This document shows, in pieces, positions 9,998 to 19,066 of a stretch of 20,288 nucleotides of DNA. Made by a program: the position numbers and the translations under genes. Where the stretch lies: assembly GCA_964058845.1 (NCBI GenBank), contig CAXKVR010000700.1, forward strand, positions 1 to 20,288. Direction: 5' to 3'. The notes under the pieces are model-generated. The model saw only the letters and a list, made by a program, of their open reading frames with translations, made no database searches and had not been told where the DNA came from. Position 1 is the stretch's first letter. Each line of letters starts with the position of its first letter. The DNA comes from Carex sylvatica. Its lineage: Eukaryota; Streptophyta; Magnoliopsida; Poales; Cyperaceae.

Positions 9998-10727
9998 CTT
10001 ATCAAATACAGTACGAATCGGATAAACAGATAAAAGAGTGCCATTGACACTCCTACGTATACATACAATTTTTTACTGATGTAATTTCTTAGTAGCCACT
10101 ACCAAGTTTAAAAAAAAAAAGAGTAAATAATTGTTTACAGGATTCGTTCATTTTGTATGACTTGTTGTATTATGAAACAAACTCAAAAGTTTCCAAAAAA
10201 TTACATGGATTCGACATTTGTATTTCAAATTATGAAACATAATAACTACAAACTGAGGCAGTGACATTTTGTAGTAGAAAAAAACTTGTGGTATTGAAAA
10301 CCTTTTCTTCAGCAAATTATAATTGGTAAACCAAATTATTGTCAGTAAAACCCACCTCTCATTTATTTAATATATTTCAGTAAAAAATTAAATTTCTGAC
10401 TAAATTATTGGACATTACTTTATTTTTTCTACAAATATTGAAGAATCCAATCTTGTGAAATCATATCAACATATAATACAACCCTTGCATATACGCATAA
10501 CGCATATATGAAGAGATATATATCCTCATATCCACTTGCACATGCATTTAGTAAAACCATGCAAGTTGCTACTTTTGCTAGCACCAAATTGATTAGTTAT
10601 ATTATATAAAGGCGATAAATTACAATGACATGATCAAATGAAAATACATTCCCCTACCCGTTTTCCAATATCCCTAATGAAGCAAATTCCTAGATTAACA
10701 TCCTGCTACAGACAAAAGGCAATTAAG
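9998..10727. other. Spacer between MULE and HD-Zip gene; no gene seen
   Basis: AT-rich sequence with no open frame of interest, RNA gene or clear repeat that I can support. Confidence 0.6.
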
Positions 10728-10742
10728 TTTATTTAATTTATT
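10728..10742 (-). terminator. Candidate polyadenylation signals of the HD-Zip gene
   Basis: Two overlapping-region AATAAA hexamers on the - strand (complement of TTTATT at 10728-10733 and 10737-10742) lie about 140-150 bases beyond the stop codon. That is a reasonable plant 3' UTR length. Plant signals are loose, so this is only suggestive. Confidence 0.35.
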
Positions 10743-10877
10743 GAGCTATTAAACAAACAGTGCGGGTCCCATTCCTGTCACTATCATTCGCTCTCTACAC
10801 CTCCCTTTCTTACATTGTAGAGCGAGAGTATCTTTCAAAGAGAAAGACCAACAACCAAGTGCATGCTTATCCAACTC

Positions 10878-12328
10878 TCAATCGACCCATTCGTCTGAAC
10901 CGTACCAATGGGATGGATCTGATACAGGTTCATCAGAGAAGAACCCAGTTCCTGCGCCGAGTTCTTGTTCTTCACTAGGAATAGCAAATGTTTCTTCCAG
11001 AAAACCCTTACAGGGAAAGTTTGCAGTGTATGTGTCAATGAAGCACTGCTGATCTATGGATTCTTCGTTGAATACAACGCTTGAGTCGCTATCGGATGCA
11101 CCATCTCTGTAAAACATTGAAGCACTCATCTCTAATTTCACAGCTCTTGACTGAGATTTATCTAATTTGGATTGTAATTCCTTAATCTGAAACAAAGATG
11201 ATGCAAATTTTAGCTTTAGGAAGCTCAACTTAATTTTTTGTCAAGAATTCAATCTGAGAATGACTGATATTAAAACTTTCCATGTTTTTTTTTTCTGACT
11301 GGAATATGAATATATATGCTATTATAGAACCAGTTCACACCCGCTGTTATTAAAGTCAATGGCACTGAGTATCATTAAATCACTGATAACAGGTTCCAAA
11401 ACCTCCTAAAAAGTATATATTTCATGGAACCCGCAAATCAGCAATAGCTGCCATTGTTCTATGGCAACGGATTGGGACTCCCATGTAAACCACATATATT
11501 TAAGTGCACATTTGCCTGAATTCTATATTATAATTTTTGGAGTTGAATTATATAGATTTAGTTTTATTCCATTTTATTAAATAAATACAAAAAACCATAT
11601 TTCATTTATTTAATCTAAAATCCTATAATATTCCAAGGTATAATTTAGCTTCCAAGTTTCACCTTTGTCAGGCTGTTCAAAATACAGTGTATACAAATCA
11701 TCATAAGATTCTTGACAGGTAGATATTCATTCAGTTCACAGAGAATTTTTTTATTGAAAGATGGTGAGTGCTTTGCAAAATTTGATTCAAGGATATTGCA
11801 AAGACAAATACCTGAGCACTAAGAACATCCCTGTCACGACGAAGTGATTCACACTCGATCAAGATCTCGTCATGCCGGCTTTTCAACTCATTAAAGTCTC
11901 TCTCAAGTTGCTTGGTCTTGGATCGGGCACGCCGGTTCTGGAACCATATGGCCACCTGGCGAGGCTGGAGTCCTAGCTCTTGGGCGAGCTTGGTCTTGCG
12001 GTCCGGGTCTAATTTGTTCTCCACTTCAAAGTGCCTCTCCAGTGCCCGGACCTGGTCCAAACCCAGCCGCCGCTTCTTCTCTCCTGCTGTGAGTCCTATG
12101 GTCTCATTGATGCTCTGATCCTCATCTAATTCTGTTTGTAAGTCGCCGGTCAAGGCTAATCTGTCATCGCACTGTATTGAGGAGAGACCGATGTCTTCTG
12201 TTAACAAAATTATAACAATTGTGTGAGAAGAAACAGAGAAAATACAGAGAAGAAGAAAATTAAAGTGACGAGTGAGGTGGTCGGTATGGACCTGGTATGG
12301 GTTTAGAGTTGCTGAGTGGTCTCTTCAT
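10878..12328 (-). CDS. HD-Zip class I homeodomain-leucine zipper transcription factor
   Basis: Three exons: 12328-12292, 12197-11812 and 11186-10878, with GT-AG introns of ~94 and ~625 bases and matching phases; about 243 aa. The start MKRPLSNSK is the first ATG after the probable transcript start and resembles ATHB5/6/16-type N-termini (MKR). The homeodomain (~50-109) contains [39 protein letters not shown] and KTKQLE. The zipper follows directly with heptad residues L110, L117, I124, L131, L138, L145 and spans the second intron. The C-terminus is acidic and ends [13 protein letters not shown], like the W-containing tails of class I proteins. There is no CPSCE or START domain, which excludes classes II-IV. 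Such proteins dimerise and bind CAATNATTG sites, often in stress, hormone or light responses. Odd point: Ser105 replaces the usual Trp after RRAR. The specific orthologue is unresolved. Confidence 0.92.
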
Positions 12329-12530
12329 TGAGAGAGGAGAAATTGAGTTTATTTTTCTTCTTGGTTTTGGGCTGGCTACTAACAATTCTGTCTCACAAAG
12401 AGAAGAGAAGATGATGAAGAAATAGAGAGCTTGGGTAGGATAGAATTGTTCCTGTCTGATCCTTGAATCTTTAATAAATCTACAAAGGTAGAAAGAGAGA
12501 GAACAGGAACTGGTGGGAATCCAACAGTGC

Positions 12531-12540
12531 GCATATAAGA
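12531..12540 (-). promoter_or_regulatory. TATA-like motif upstream of the HD-Zip gene
   Basis: TCTTATATGC on the - strand, about 200 bases before the ATG, is followed by a CT-rich leader (TTCTCTCTCTTTC, ATCATCTTCTCTTCTC) without any ATG. That fits a plant core promoter and 5' UTR. An open frame extends upstream of the ATG to about 12592, but it would start before this TATA-like site, so I keep the start at 12328. Confidence 0.3.
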
Positions 12541-12599
12541 CAAGTAAGTGTCTGGGGAGGCCAAAGAGTCTGGTTGTGTCAAGTGGAGGCAAATTTTAA

Positions 12600-13480
12600 A
12601 GGTAATTCGGTTTTATGCGGCTAATTGGTAGAGTCGAAAAATCTTGCCTCACCGTGACTTTGATCTTTATCACGTCTAATTCACTACAAATTAAAATTTG
12701 CTTCGGACAGTTAATTTTATAGTAAAACTTGTACACACAAAGATACGATTTGGTTTGCTTACAAGATAAGTTCTAATTATTTTAGTTACTTTATGGCCCA
12801 AGTTTATTTAAGAAATATGTTTTGAAGTTACATTCACTACCGTATTTTAATGTTTTAATAAGTTAATACAAGAAAATACAATTGAAGGACTATACGTTCC
12901 ATACATAATTCTGTAGACTAATATATTCCATGACAAAATATAAAATTTGCACTTCTTCTTTTTCAAAGCTTTTATTTCCAAACAAGTTGAGAAAAAAAAA
13001 AAATAATTCGCACATTCTAATTAATTCAATTAAGACGGTAAAATTACTATGATAAGTTTTACAAATAAAATTAAGCGGTCGGCTGAAATCATGCTGGAGC
13101 TAAATGAGCTATGTTAAAAGCTTTTTTTAACATTATACACAATTAAAATCTTGTTTGGAAAAATAGCCAAATTCACAAATTTTGTGTTCACTAAATCCTT
13201 CAATCACAATTACTTTTCTTGCTTTTTATTATTCTGAAGGCGAAGAGACTGATGTTGGAAAAATATATATAATTAAAAAAATTTATAAAATAATAGAAAT
13301 TTTAATTTTAATATTTTTGCTATTAATTTATTGAACGAATCAACTGAAGTTATATTTTAAGTTTCTAACAAAAGATTTGGTGGGTAATAAGGGAGTGAGA
13401 TCTAAAAAATACGTGATAAATTGGTTGTCGTAAAGTAAAACTAGAGACTTGACAAATGATAAATCAATATTATAGCAAGT
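12600..13480. other. Upstream spacer of the HD-Zip gene; no gene seen
   Basis: AT-rich, no supported coding sequence or RNA gene. Presumed distal promoter or intergenic DNA. Confidence 0.55.
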
Positions 13481-13481
13481 T

Positions 13482-13674
13482 TCAGAGGCGGAAGCACATA
13501 CTGTAAATGAGGTCAATTGATATTTATTTATTTTCAAAAAAATTGTATTTATTAGTAAATTTCTATATAGTTTTAGTACAAAATATTATAGATCTGTCAA
13601 ATTGATATCCATTCGTAGTATTAAAATTTTATATACTTGACTCCAATAATTTGAAGATCTGACTCCGCTCCTGA
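13482..13674. repeat. Possible short inverted-repeat element remnant
   Basis: TCAGAGGCGGAAGC at 13482 is roughly inverted at 13661-13674 (GACTCCGCTCCTGA), matching about 10 of 14 bases, with ~165 AT-rich bases between. GC-rich ends in AT-rich sequence hint at a decayed non-autonomous element. Weak. Confidence 0.25.
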
Positions 13675-13679
13675 CTAGA

Positions 13680-14641
13680 CTGATCTTATATATGGAGAAG
13701 TTTTGGTACCCTCCAACGTCCATCACAATTATCATGTTTCTTGTAAGAAAATTCAAAATTATTTTAGTAATTACTCTTATTCATCTTACATGGCGCAATT
13801 ATTTATTGATAATATAGACAGACAAGTTATCAGGAATTGAAGTGGAAGGAGTATCTTGATAATTCTGCAATACTTAGATAACTTGAAAACTTCAAGGTGG
13901 AGAAATTTTGAAAATTCTTACTCATATATTAATTATAACTAATTAATAATCGAAGGACATATTTGTGAAAGTGAAAAACTATACCATATATTATTAATTG
14001 TAAGAGCTTATATATTACCCTACTATTACACAACTTATGACAATTTTTAAGAAAATAAATTAAATGGATTAACTTTCACCCCATTATATGTCTGTAAGTC
14101 TTTTATTAGTAGCTACAACGAACAAGACATAATTTTTCAATAGAGGGATCTTATGTAGTAATAACAAAGAAAAATAATATTTTACACCAAGAATTATTCA
14201 ATAGGGGGCAAGTTGTGTCAGCAGCCAAAATTATGACCAAGTAAAGATGTCATTTCGTAATTTTTCAATAATTTTTTAAGAAAAATAACAATAATGGAAT
14301 ATTATAGTTTTTTCTTGTGTATATATGTATATACAAATTAACCCTGCCAATTTTTTATGAATAATTTATATTTAACACTGACAACAACATAGTAAACTAA
14401 GAAGGTATATTTAAGGAGGTCACAATTAATCTGAAAATGATATTAAATTGACAATTGTTAGAAGGAAGAAGTTCGCTTAAGACAAAAAAAAAAAACTGGA
14501 TAATTAAACAAAGTAAAAAATTACCCGGATTAATTCTATGGTCAAATAAAAGAAATTACAGATCTAGCATGTATGATGGACTTCATCTTTCAATAAAGAA
14601 ATGCACGTTCAATTTCTACTGGAGCATTAAAAAAAAAATTA
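13680..14641. other. AT-rich intergenic stretch; no gene seen
   Basis: No coding sequence or clear repeat. The short + strand frame near 14455-14679 runs into the MITE and has no recognisable content. Confidence 0.55.
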
Positions 14642-14650
14642 AGACGAAAC

Positions 14651-14950
14651 CCGTAATTTTTAAAAATACCATATTCTAAAAAAAAATGAACCAAATAATC
14701 ATGTTTTCTGAAAAATTCGAATTTTGTCACGGTCGCATCCCTAAGTACGAATTTTTTGTTTCCTTCAGATTGAACTATCACAGGAGAAGGGAAAAAAAAA
14801 GAGTTGCCATATCTAGGGAATGCGGCCCTCATAAAACTGGCCGCATTTAAGGGATGCGGCCGTGTCAAAATTCGAATTTTTCAGAAAATGTAGTTATTTG
14901 ATTTTTTGTTTTTGTTTTGTTTTGGAGTATGATATATTTAAAAATTTCGG
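14651..14950. mobile_element. 300-bp Mutator-type MITE with 9-base target duplication
   Basis: The two ends are inverted repeats of ~95-105 bases: CCGTAATTTTTAAAAATACC at left and, read inward from the right, CCGAAATTTTTAAATATATC. Both continue through CAAATAA, TTTTCTGAAAAATTCGAATT and a CGCATCCCT segment. Flanks AGACGAAAC (14642-14650) and AGAAGAAAC (14951-14959) match at 8 of 9, the duplication length of MULEs. The CCGAAATTTTTA start is shared with the right end of the large MULE. It carries no transposase, so would need one in trans. Internal GGATGCGGCC / GGCCGCAT motifs add further self-complementarity. Confidence 0.8.
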
Positions 14951-14959
14951 AGAAGAAAC

Positions 14960-15716
14960 TGATAACACGAAATATTTAAGCTTCAGGAAGTCTTTAAACT
15001 CCAAGTGTTTAATTTTAGCATAGATGACAAAAAGATATTTTAATATTTATGACGACAGGCTTCGATTTTAAAATTGAAAAAAAAATCCTTAAATAAGTGT
15101 ATTTAAGTTTCTCTGGCCACCAACAATAAAATAATAAGAGCTGATACGGAATCCTTCCAATTAAATATCAAGCTAAGACACTATCAAAAAGACAATTTTA
15201 TTGTCATACATTACATTTTTTTTTTTTTTTGCATTTCTATCCTGAAAAAAAAATAACGGATTTAAATTACTGATTTTCATATTTTTCACTAGTGGTTTTT
15301 TTTTGTGTAATAAAAATGAGGGTCAAGCCTCTAACTGTAAATATTCACAATTGAATTTCGAACATACAACATTTTACATTAATAGCAATGCCTTAGATTA
15401 GTTTAAAGGCTAATTTTATTTTAAAGGATGCAACTTTGGGACTTCAAAACGTGTTGTATTCATTTTAATTTCCCTAAATTTTTTTATATTCTTTTCATAT
15501 CAAAATAATTAGAAGGCTGTATTGATGAACATATCCAGTTAAGTTTTAATATGTTTATTTTTTTTCCATACGTTAGTTTTATACAAAAACAAAATAAAAA
15601 ATACAATATTTTGCATGAATGTCGGGCATAATAAAAGAAGGTCAAAAATATGAAATTGTACGTTCTGTTCTGAATAATTTTTTTATTGCATGAAAGGATG
15701 CTTAATTTTTTAAAGC
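14960..15716. other. Spacer between MITE and defective MULE; no gene seen
   Basis: AT-rich with homopolymer runs, no supported feature. Confidence 0.55.
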
Positions 15717-15725
15717 AGGAATACC

Positions 15726-15945
15726 CCGATTTTTTTACTTATATCCAAAAAAATAAATAAAATTTTAAAAAATAACCAAAAGGGAAGGAGATTTCGGAAT
15801 ATACCCAAATCGGAAAAAAAAAATTCCGGTTTTGAATCTTATTCCGGCAAAAAAAATTTCGGTTTCTAATTAAGAAACTGGAAAATTTTACTCCGGTTTT
15901 ATTCCGGAAATTTTTTTTCTGGTTTTCAACCGGAAATTTTTTTTC
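15726..15945 (+). repeat. Left TIR and CCGG-motif cluster of the defective MULE
   Basis: Outer ~100 bases mirror 18576-18679. Then come several TTCCGG/CCGGAAATTTTTTTT words up to about 15945. These A/T-filled CCGG motifs occupy the same position as the GTTAAC-filled palindromes of the large MULE. Confidence 0.75.
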
Positions 15946-15964
15946 CAAAATTGCAAATTTCACC

Positions 15965-15971
15965 TATAAAA
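15965..15971 (+). promoter_or_regulatory. Candidate TATA box of the defective MULE's left promoter
   Basis: TATAAAA is followed ~30 bases later by a CT-rich stretch with CACTCTCACAGCACC, typical of a plant start site. An apparent leader exon then ends TTTTCG|GTAAGT near 16073. It points at the transposase remnant, whose ATG is preceded by an acceptor ending 16699. Confidence 0.5.
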
Positions 15972-16189
15972 CCCGCAGAGGCAGTCACTCTCACAGCACC
16001 TCTCAAATCCCTCTTTCACTCATTTTTTTCACTCAGTCTAATAAACGAAATTGTGCAAAAATTAATTTTCGGTAAGTTTTGTCATTTTATTTAATTTTAA
16101 ATTTTAAATTATTTATATGTTGTTATTTGTTAAATTGTACCAATAAAAAAATATGAATTACATATATTATTTAGACTAAAAATAGTTTA

Positions 16190-16680
16190 TAAATTTAAAA
16201 TGATTTATAAATTTTCAAAATAGTTTAGAATGAGGAAATTGTTTATATATTATCTTATTAATTTAGAATATTATCCTATTAATTAAAAAAAAATTAAAAT
16301 GGTGTAGAATAATTTTAAATTTTCAAAAATGATCTAGAATAATTTATAATTGTTTTAGGAACCTCTTTCCTTTTCGGATCCCTTACGGAGATCTAATTGT
16401 CTCATCGATCGGCTCTTCGATTCAGATTTTTTTAAAATTTAATTTATATTATAATTAATTTCAAAATGATTTTTTTAATTTTTAGAATATTGTCCAAATA
16501 ATTTAGAATTTTTTAGAACATTCCAAATTGGTTTAGAATAATTAACAAAATTCCAAAATAGTTTAGAATATTGTCATATTAATTTAATTTTTTTTTAAAT
16601 AGTGTAGAATAATTTAGGAATATCCAAAATAGTCTAGAATAATTTTCAGAGGTCCGGATAATTTTTAATTACTTATATTG
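16190..16680 (+). repeat. AT-rich intronic repeats, left arm of the defective MULE
   Basis: Words such as TTTAGAATAATTTAG and CCAAAATAGTTTAGAATA recur. They match the 930-1770 repeats of the large MULE and the inverted complement at 17350-18320. Confidence 0.75.
16359..16435 (+). repeat. Cassette A: 77-base splice-bounded segment
   Basis: GAACCTCTTTCCTTTTCGGA to CGGCTCTTCGATTCAG, preceded by TTTTAG, a good acceptor. The expected donor reads CAG|AT rather than GT. Inverted relatives lie at 17293-17348 and 17812-17878. It is GC-richer than its surroundings and looks like a non-coding leader exon. Confidence 0.6.
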
Positions 16681-16716
16681 TTATTTTTTAAACTTCCAGA
16701 CAAATCAAAACTAAAA

Positions 16717-17268
16717 ATGACGACTATTTGTGCGAAATTTTTTATTGGAGGGGAAATTCAATATAATTATGACAAAGTTTTTTACAGTACCTAGGCTAAA
16801 TACTCATTACCGCTAACCGTGAACCACAACTTTGATTATCTTCGGAATGAGATTTATGAAATGGTTGGGTATAATGCTAGTCAAGCAAATCTGGAAATTC
16901 AAGTCAGGTTTAATATGTCTACCAATGGTCAACGTGACTATCAATTAGTACCGGTAGTAAACCAACAAACGTTCAAAATGATTTTAGGAATTGTGACGTC
17001 TTTTTCACAAAGATTACCGGTTCTAGAGTTATATGTAGAATTGGAACCAAACTATACCGATTTTAATCCCCAATTGAACCTGAATAGTCAAACACATGTG
17101 CCCAATCAGATTCCTCAACCTCGATCCTGATCCAGTACCAGTCGGAACCCTGTTGATCCCGACCCAATACCAGTTATATCCCGACCCAGTACCGGACGAC
17201 ACTCTGTGGATGCACCAATAAGACACCGACCTAGTACCGGTAGCAACTCTGTGGATCTACCAATTTAG
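16717..17268 (+). pseudogene. MULE transposase N-terminal remnant with two internal stops
   Basis: From ATG 16717 the frame gives MTTICAKFFIGGEI..., matching the large MULE's transposase at about 70% of residues over the first ~117 by eye. Shared stretches include HNFDYL, RFNMST, GQRDYQLVP and VELEPN. TAG (16792-16794, codon 26) replaces the Arg codon, and TGA (17128-17130, codon 138) sits where an RSRPSTS unit has Arg, consistent with a CGA to TGA change. The frame is otherwise unbroken for 183 codons, through RPSTG repeats, to TAG at 17266-17268, after which homology stops. The zinc finger, DDE core and SWIM finger are absent. It cannot encode an active transposase. A shorter peptide could start downstream at 16819 (GTG) or a later ATG (inference). 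Confidence 0.88.
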
Positions 17269-17291
17269 TTAGCCTCTAAAAAAATAAAAAA

Positions 17292-17810
17292 CCTGAATCG
17301 AAGAGCCGATCGATCAGACTGTCAGAGCTCCGAAAGGAAAAGAGGTTCCTAAAAAAATTTGAAATAATTTTCTAATTTTCTAAATTAATCAAACTATTTT
17401 CTAAATTAATAGGACAATTTTCTAAACCATTTTGATATTTTCTAAATTATTCCATACAGTTTTGATATTTTTTAAATTAATAGGGCAATTTTCTAGACTA
17501 TTTTGGTATTTTCTAAATTATTCTAAACTATTTTGGTATTTTCTAAAAAATTTCCATACAATTTTGGTATTTTTAAAAAAATCCAGAATATTTTGATATT
17601 TTCTAAATTATTCTATACTATTTTGGTATTTTCTAAAATTATTCAAGACAATTTTGGTATTTTATAAATTATTCTACAACATTGTGGATTTCTAAATTAA
17701 TAAGGCAATTTTATACAAATGTCGATCTTATTTTGACATTATTCTAAACCATTAAAAATTAACTAATTAATTATATTATAAATTAAAATTAAAATAAAAA
17801 AAATAAAAAA
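17292..17810. repeat. Right-arm tandem unit 1 of the defective MULE (519 bases)
   Basis: Starts CCTGAATC and ends before the second CCTGAATC at 17811. It contains cassette B at its left edge, then repeats of TTTTGGTATTTTCTAAATTA. It shares order and wording with unit 2, so the arm arose by a tandem duplication. On the - strand it is the inverted equivalent of the left arm. Confidence 0.75.
17293..17348 (-). repeat. Cassette B: 56-base splice-bounded segment
   Basis: On the - strand TTTTTTTAG|GAACCTCTTT at the start and TCGATTCAG|GTTTTTT at the end, so both acceptor and donor are intact. It is shortened inside relative to cassettes A and C. Confidence 0.6.
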
Positions 17811-18368
17811 CCTGAATCAAAGAGCCGATCGATCAGACAGTCATAGCTCAGAAAGGAATCCGAAAAGAAAAGAGGTTCCTAAAAAAATTTGAAATCATTT
17901 TACAATTTTCTAAATTAATCAAACTATTTTCTAAATGAATAGGATAATTTTCTAAACCATTTTGGTATTTTCTAAATTATTTCATATCGTTTTGGTATTT
18001 CTTTTAAATTAATAGGACAATTTTATAGACTATTTTGGTATTTTCTAAATTATTCTAGATCATTTTGGTATTTTCTAAAAAATTCCATATAATTTTGGTA
18101 TTTTTTAAAAAAATTCAGACCATTTTAGTATTTTCTAAATTATTTTACACTATTATGGTATTTTCTAAATTATTTTACACTATTTTGGTATTTTTTACAT
18201 TATTTTACACTATTTTGTTATTTTCTAAATTATTCTAAACTGTTTTGGTAAGTTCTAAATTATTATACACAAATTTTCTAAAAGTCTAAATTATTTGGAC
18301 ATTATTCTAAACCATTTTAATATTAAATAATTAAATATATTATAAATTTAAATAAATAAATAAATTAC
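17811..18368. repeat. Right-arm tandem unit 2 of the defective MULE (~558 bases)
   Basis: Same layout as unit 1: cassette C, AAAAAAATTTGAAAT, then TTTTGGTATTTTCTAAATTA repeats, ATTATTCTAAACCATT and TATATTATAAATT. It ends at the CCTGAAAGC junction with the leader-like exon at 18368. It is slightly longer than unit 1. Confidence 0.75.
17812..17878 (-). repeat. Cassette C: 67-base splice-bounded segment
   Basis: Same borders as cassette B (TTTTTTTAG|GAACC..., TTGATTCAG|GTTTTTT) with the longer GGATTCCTTTC internal segment seen in A. Confidence 0.6.
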
Positions 18369-18439
18369 CTGAAAGCAGAGGAAGAAAGCGACTGGCGTGG
18401 TGAAGAAGATGGAGCCGCGCGGGAGAAAGAAGTAGGATC

Positions 18440-18679
18440 TCTGAATCCGAAAATTTATTTTTCAGTTTTGGGACTAAAAACCGGAAATAATTTTTCCGGA
18501 TTTGGAAACCGAATAAAATTTTTCCGGTTTTGGAGTTGGGTTTCTGGAAATTTTTTTTCCGGGATTTGATGATGGAACCGGAAATTTTTTTTCCGATTTG
18601 GATATATTCCGAATTCTTCTTCCCTTTTGGTTATTTTTAAAAAATTTATTTATTTTTTGGATATAAATAAAAGAATCGG
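18440..18679 (-). repeat. Right TIR and CCGG-motif cluster of the defective MULE
   Basis: Mirror of the left end. CCGG-bounded A/T runs occur at about 18480-18600 (ACCGGAAATAATTTTTCCGG, GGAACCGGAAATTTTTTTTC). A CT-rich leader-like tract follows inward on the - strand (18365-18440, CTTCTTTCTCCCGCGCGG), ending GCTTTCAG|GTAATT. This suggests an inward-facing promoter and exon here too. Confidence 0.75.
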
Positions 18680-18689
18680 CAAGATTTAT

Positions 18690-19066
18690 GTCATGTTCTG
18701 ATTTGTTCATGGCATGCAAGGGTTTGAAAGTTTTGTGAATATTTTGAGAAAATTTGTGGAATTTGCATTTACTATTAATAAAACAGAATAAAAAATCACA
18801 TTAATTAATAAGAAAATAAGACCAATTTCATTGGATTCATTTATTATTTTTATTTAGTATAACTGGGTATTTGTGGCCTTTTACAAAAACTTCGATAAAG
18901 GATTCAAATAGAACTCCTCTAAATTAGAGATGATTTGCTGGTAACTAAAACAAGAGTAGAACTAGAATGTTGTTAGGCTCATCAAGTTATAGTGAGTTGA
19001 ACTCTAAATCTATTAAATTAGTGGGTAAATAAGAATTCAACTGTTGAAATTAATCTAGTTTACGAG
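18690..19066. other. AT-rich spacer; no gene seen
   Basis: No supported feature between the defective MULE and the foldback element. Confidence 0.5.

Larger units (their letters stand above)
15726..18679. mobile_element. Defective 2.95-kb MULE with transposase N-terminal remnant
   Basis: The ends are inverted: inward from the left CCGATTTTTTTACTTATATC, inward from the right CCGATTCTTTTATTTATATC. Similarity continues ~100 bases through ATAACCAAAAGGGAAG and TTCGGAATATA to repeated CCGG-AAATTTTTTTT-CCGG motifs. Inside are a TATA promoter, AT-rich inverted arms, and a 183-codon remnant matching the N-terminus of the large MULE's transposase. No catalytic core is present. No convincing 9-base target duplication is seen (AGGAATACC left, CAAGATTTA right), so the termini are approximate or the flanks have decayed. 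Confidence 0.8.

Noticed and set aside
11731..11811. Read-through of the HD-Zip second exon into the following sequence
   Set aside because: A GT donor at 11811 joins in phase to an acceptor at 11187 and continues the leucine zipper (L145), which read-through would lose.
12260..12592. N-terminal extension of the HD-Zip protein from an upstream in-frame ATG
   Set aside because: It would start upstream of the probable TATA-like site; the extra residues are not HD-Zip-like, and MKRPL at 12328 matches family starts.
14590..14868. Open frame of ~92 codons on the - strand
   Set aside because: It lies mostly inside the MITE and is created by the inverted-repeat sequence; no recognisable protein features.
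16717..17268. A Mu killer-like inverted duplication of the transposase gene
   Set aside because: The transposase fragment is present once; only the surrounding AT-rich arms are inverted, so the comparison is partial.
15717..18688. A 9-base target duplication around the defective MULE
   Set aside because: AGGAATACC and CAAGATTTA do not match, and shifted positions did not help; the ends are supported by the TIRs only.
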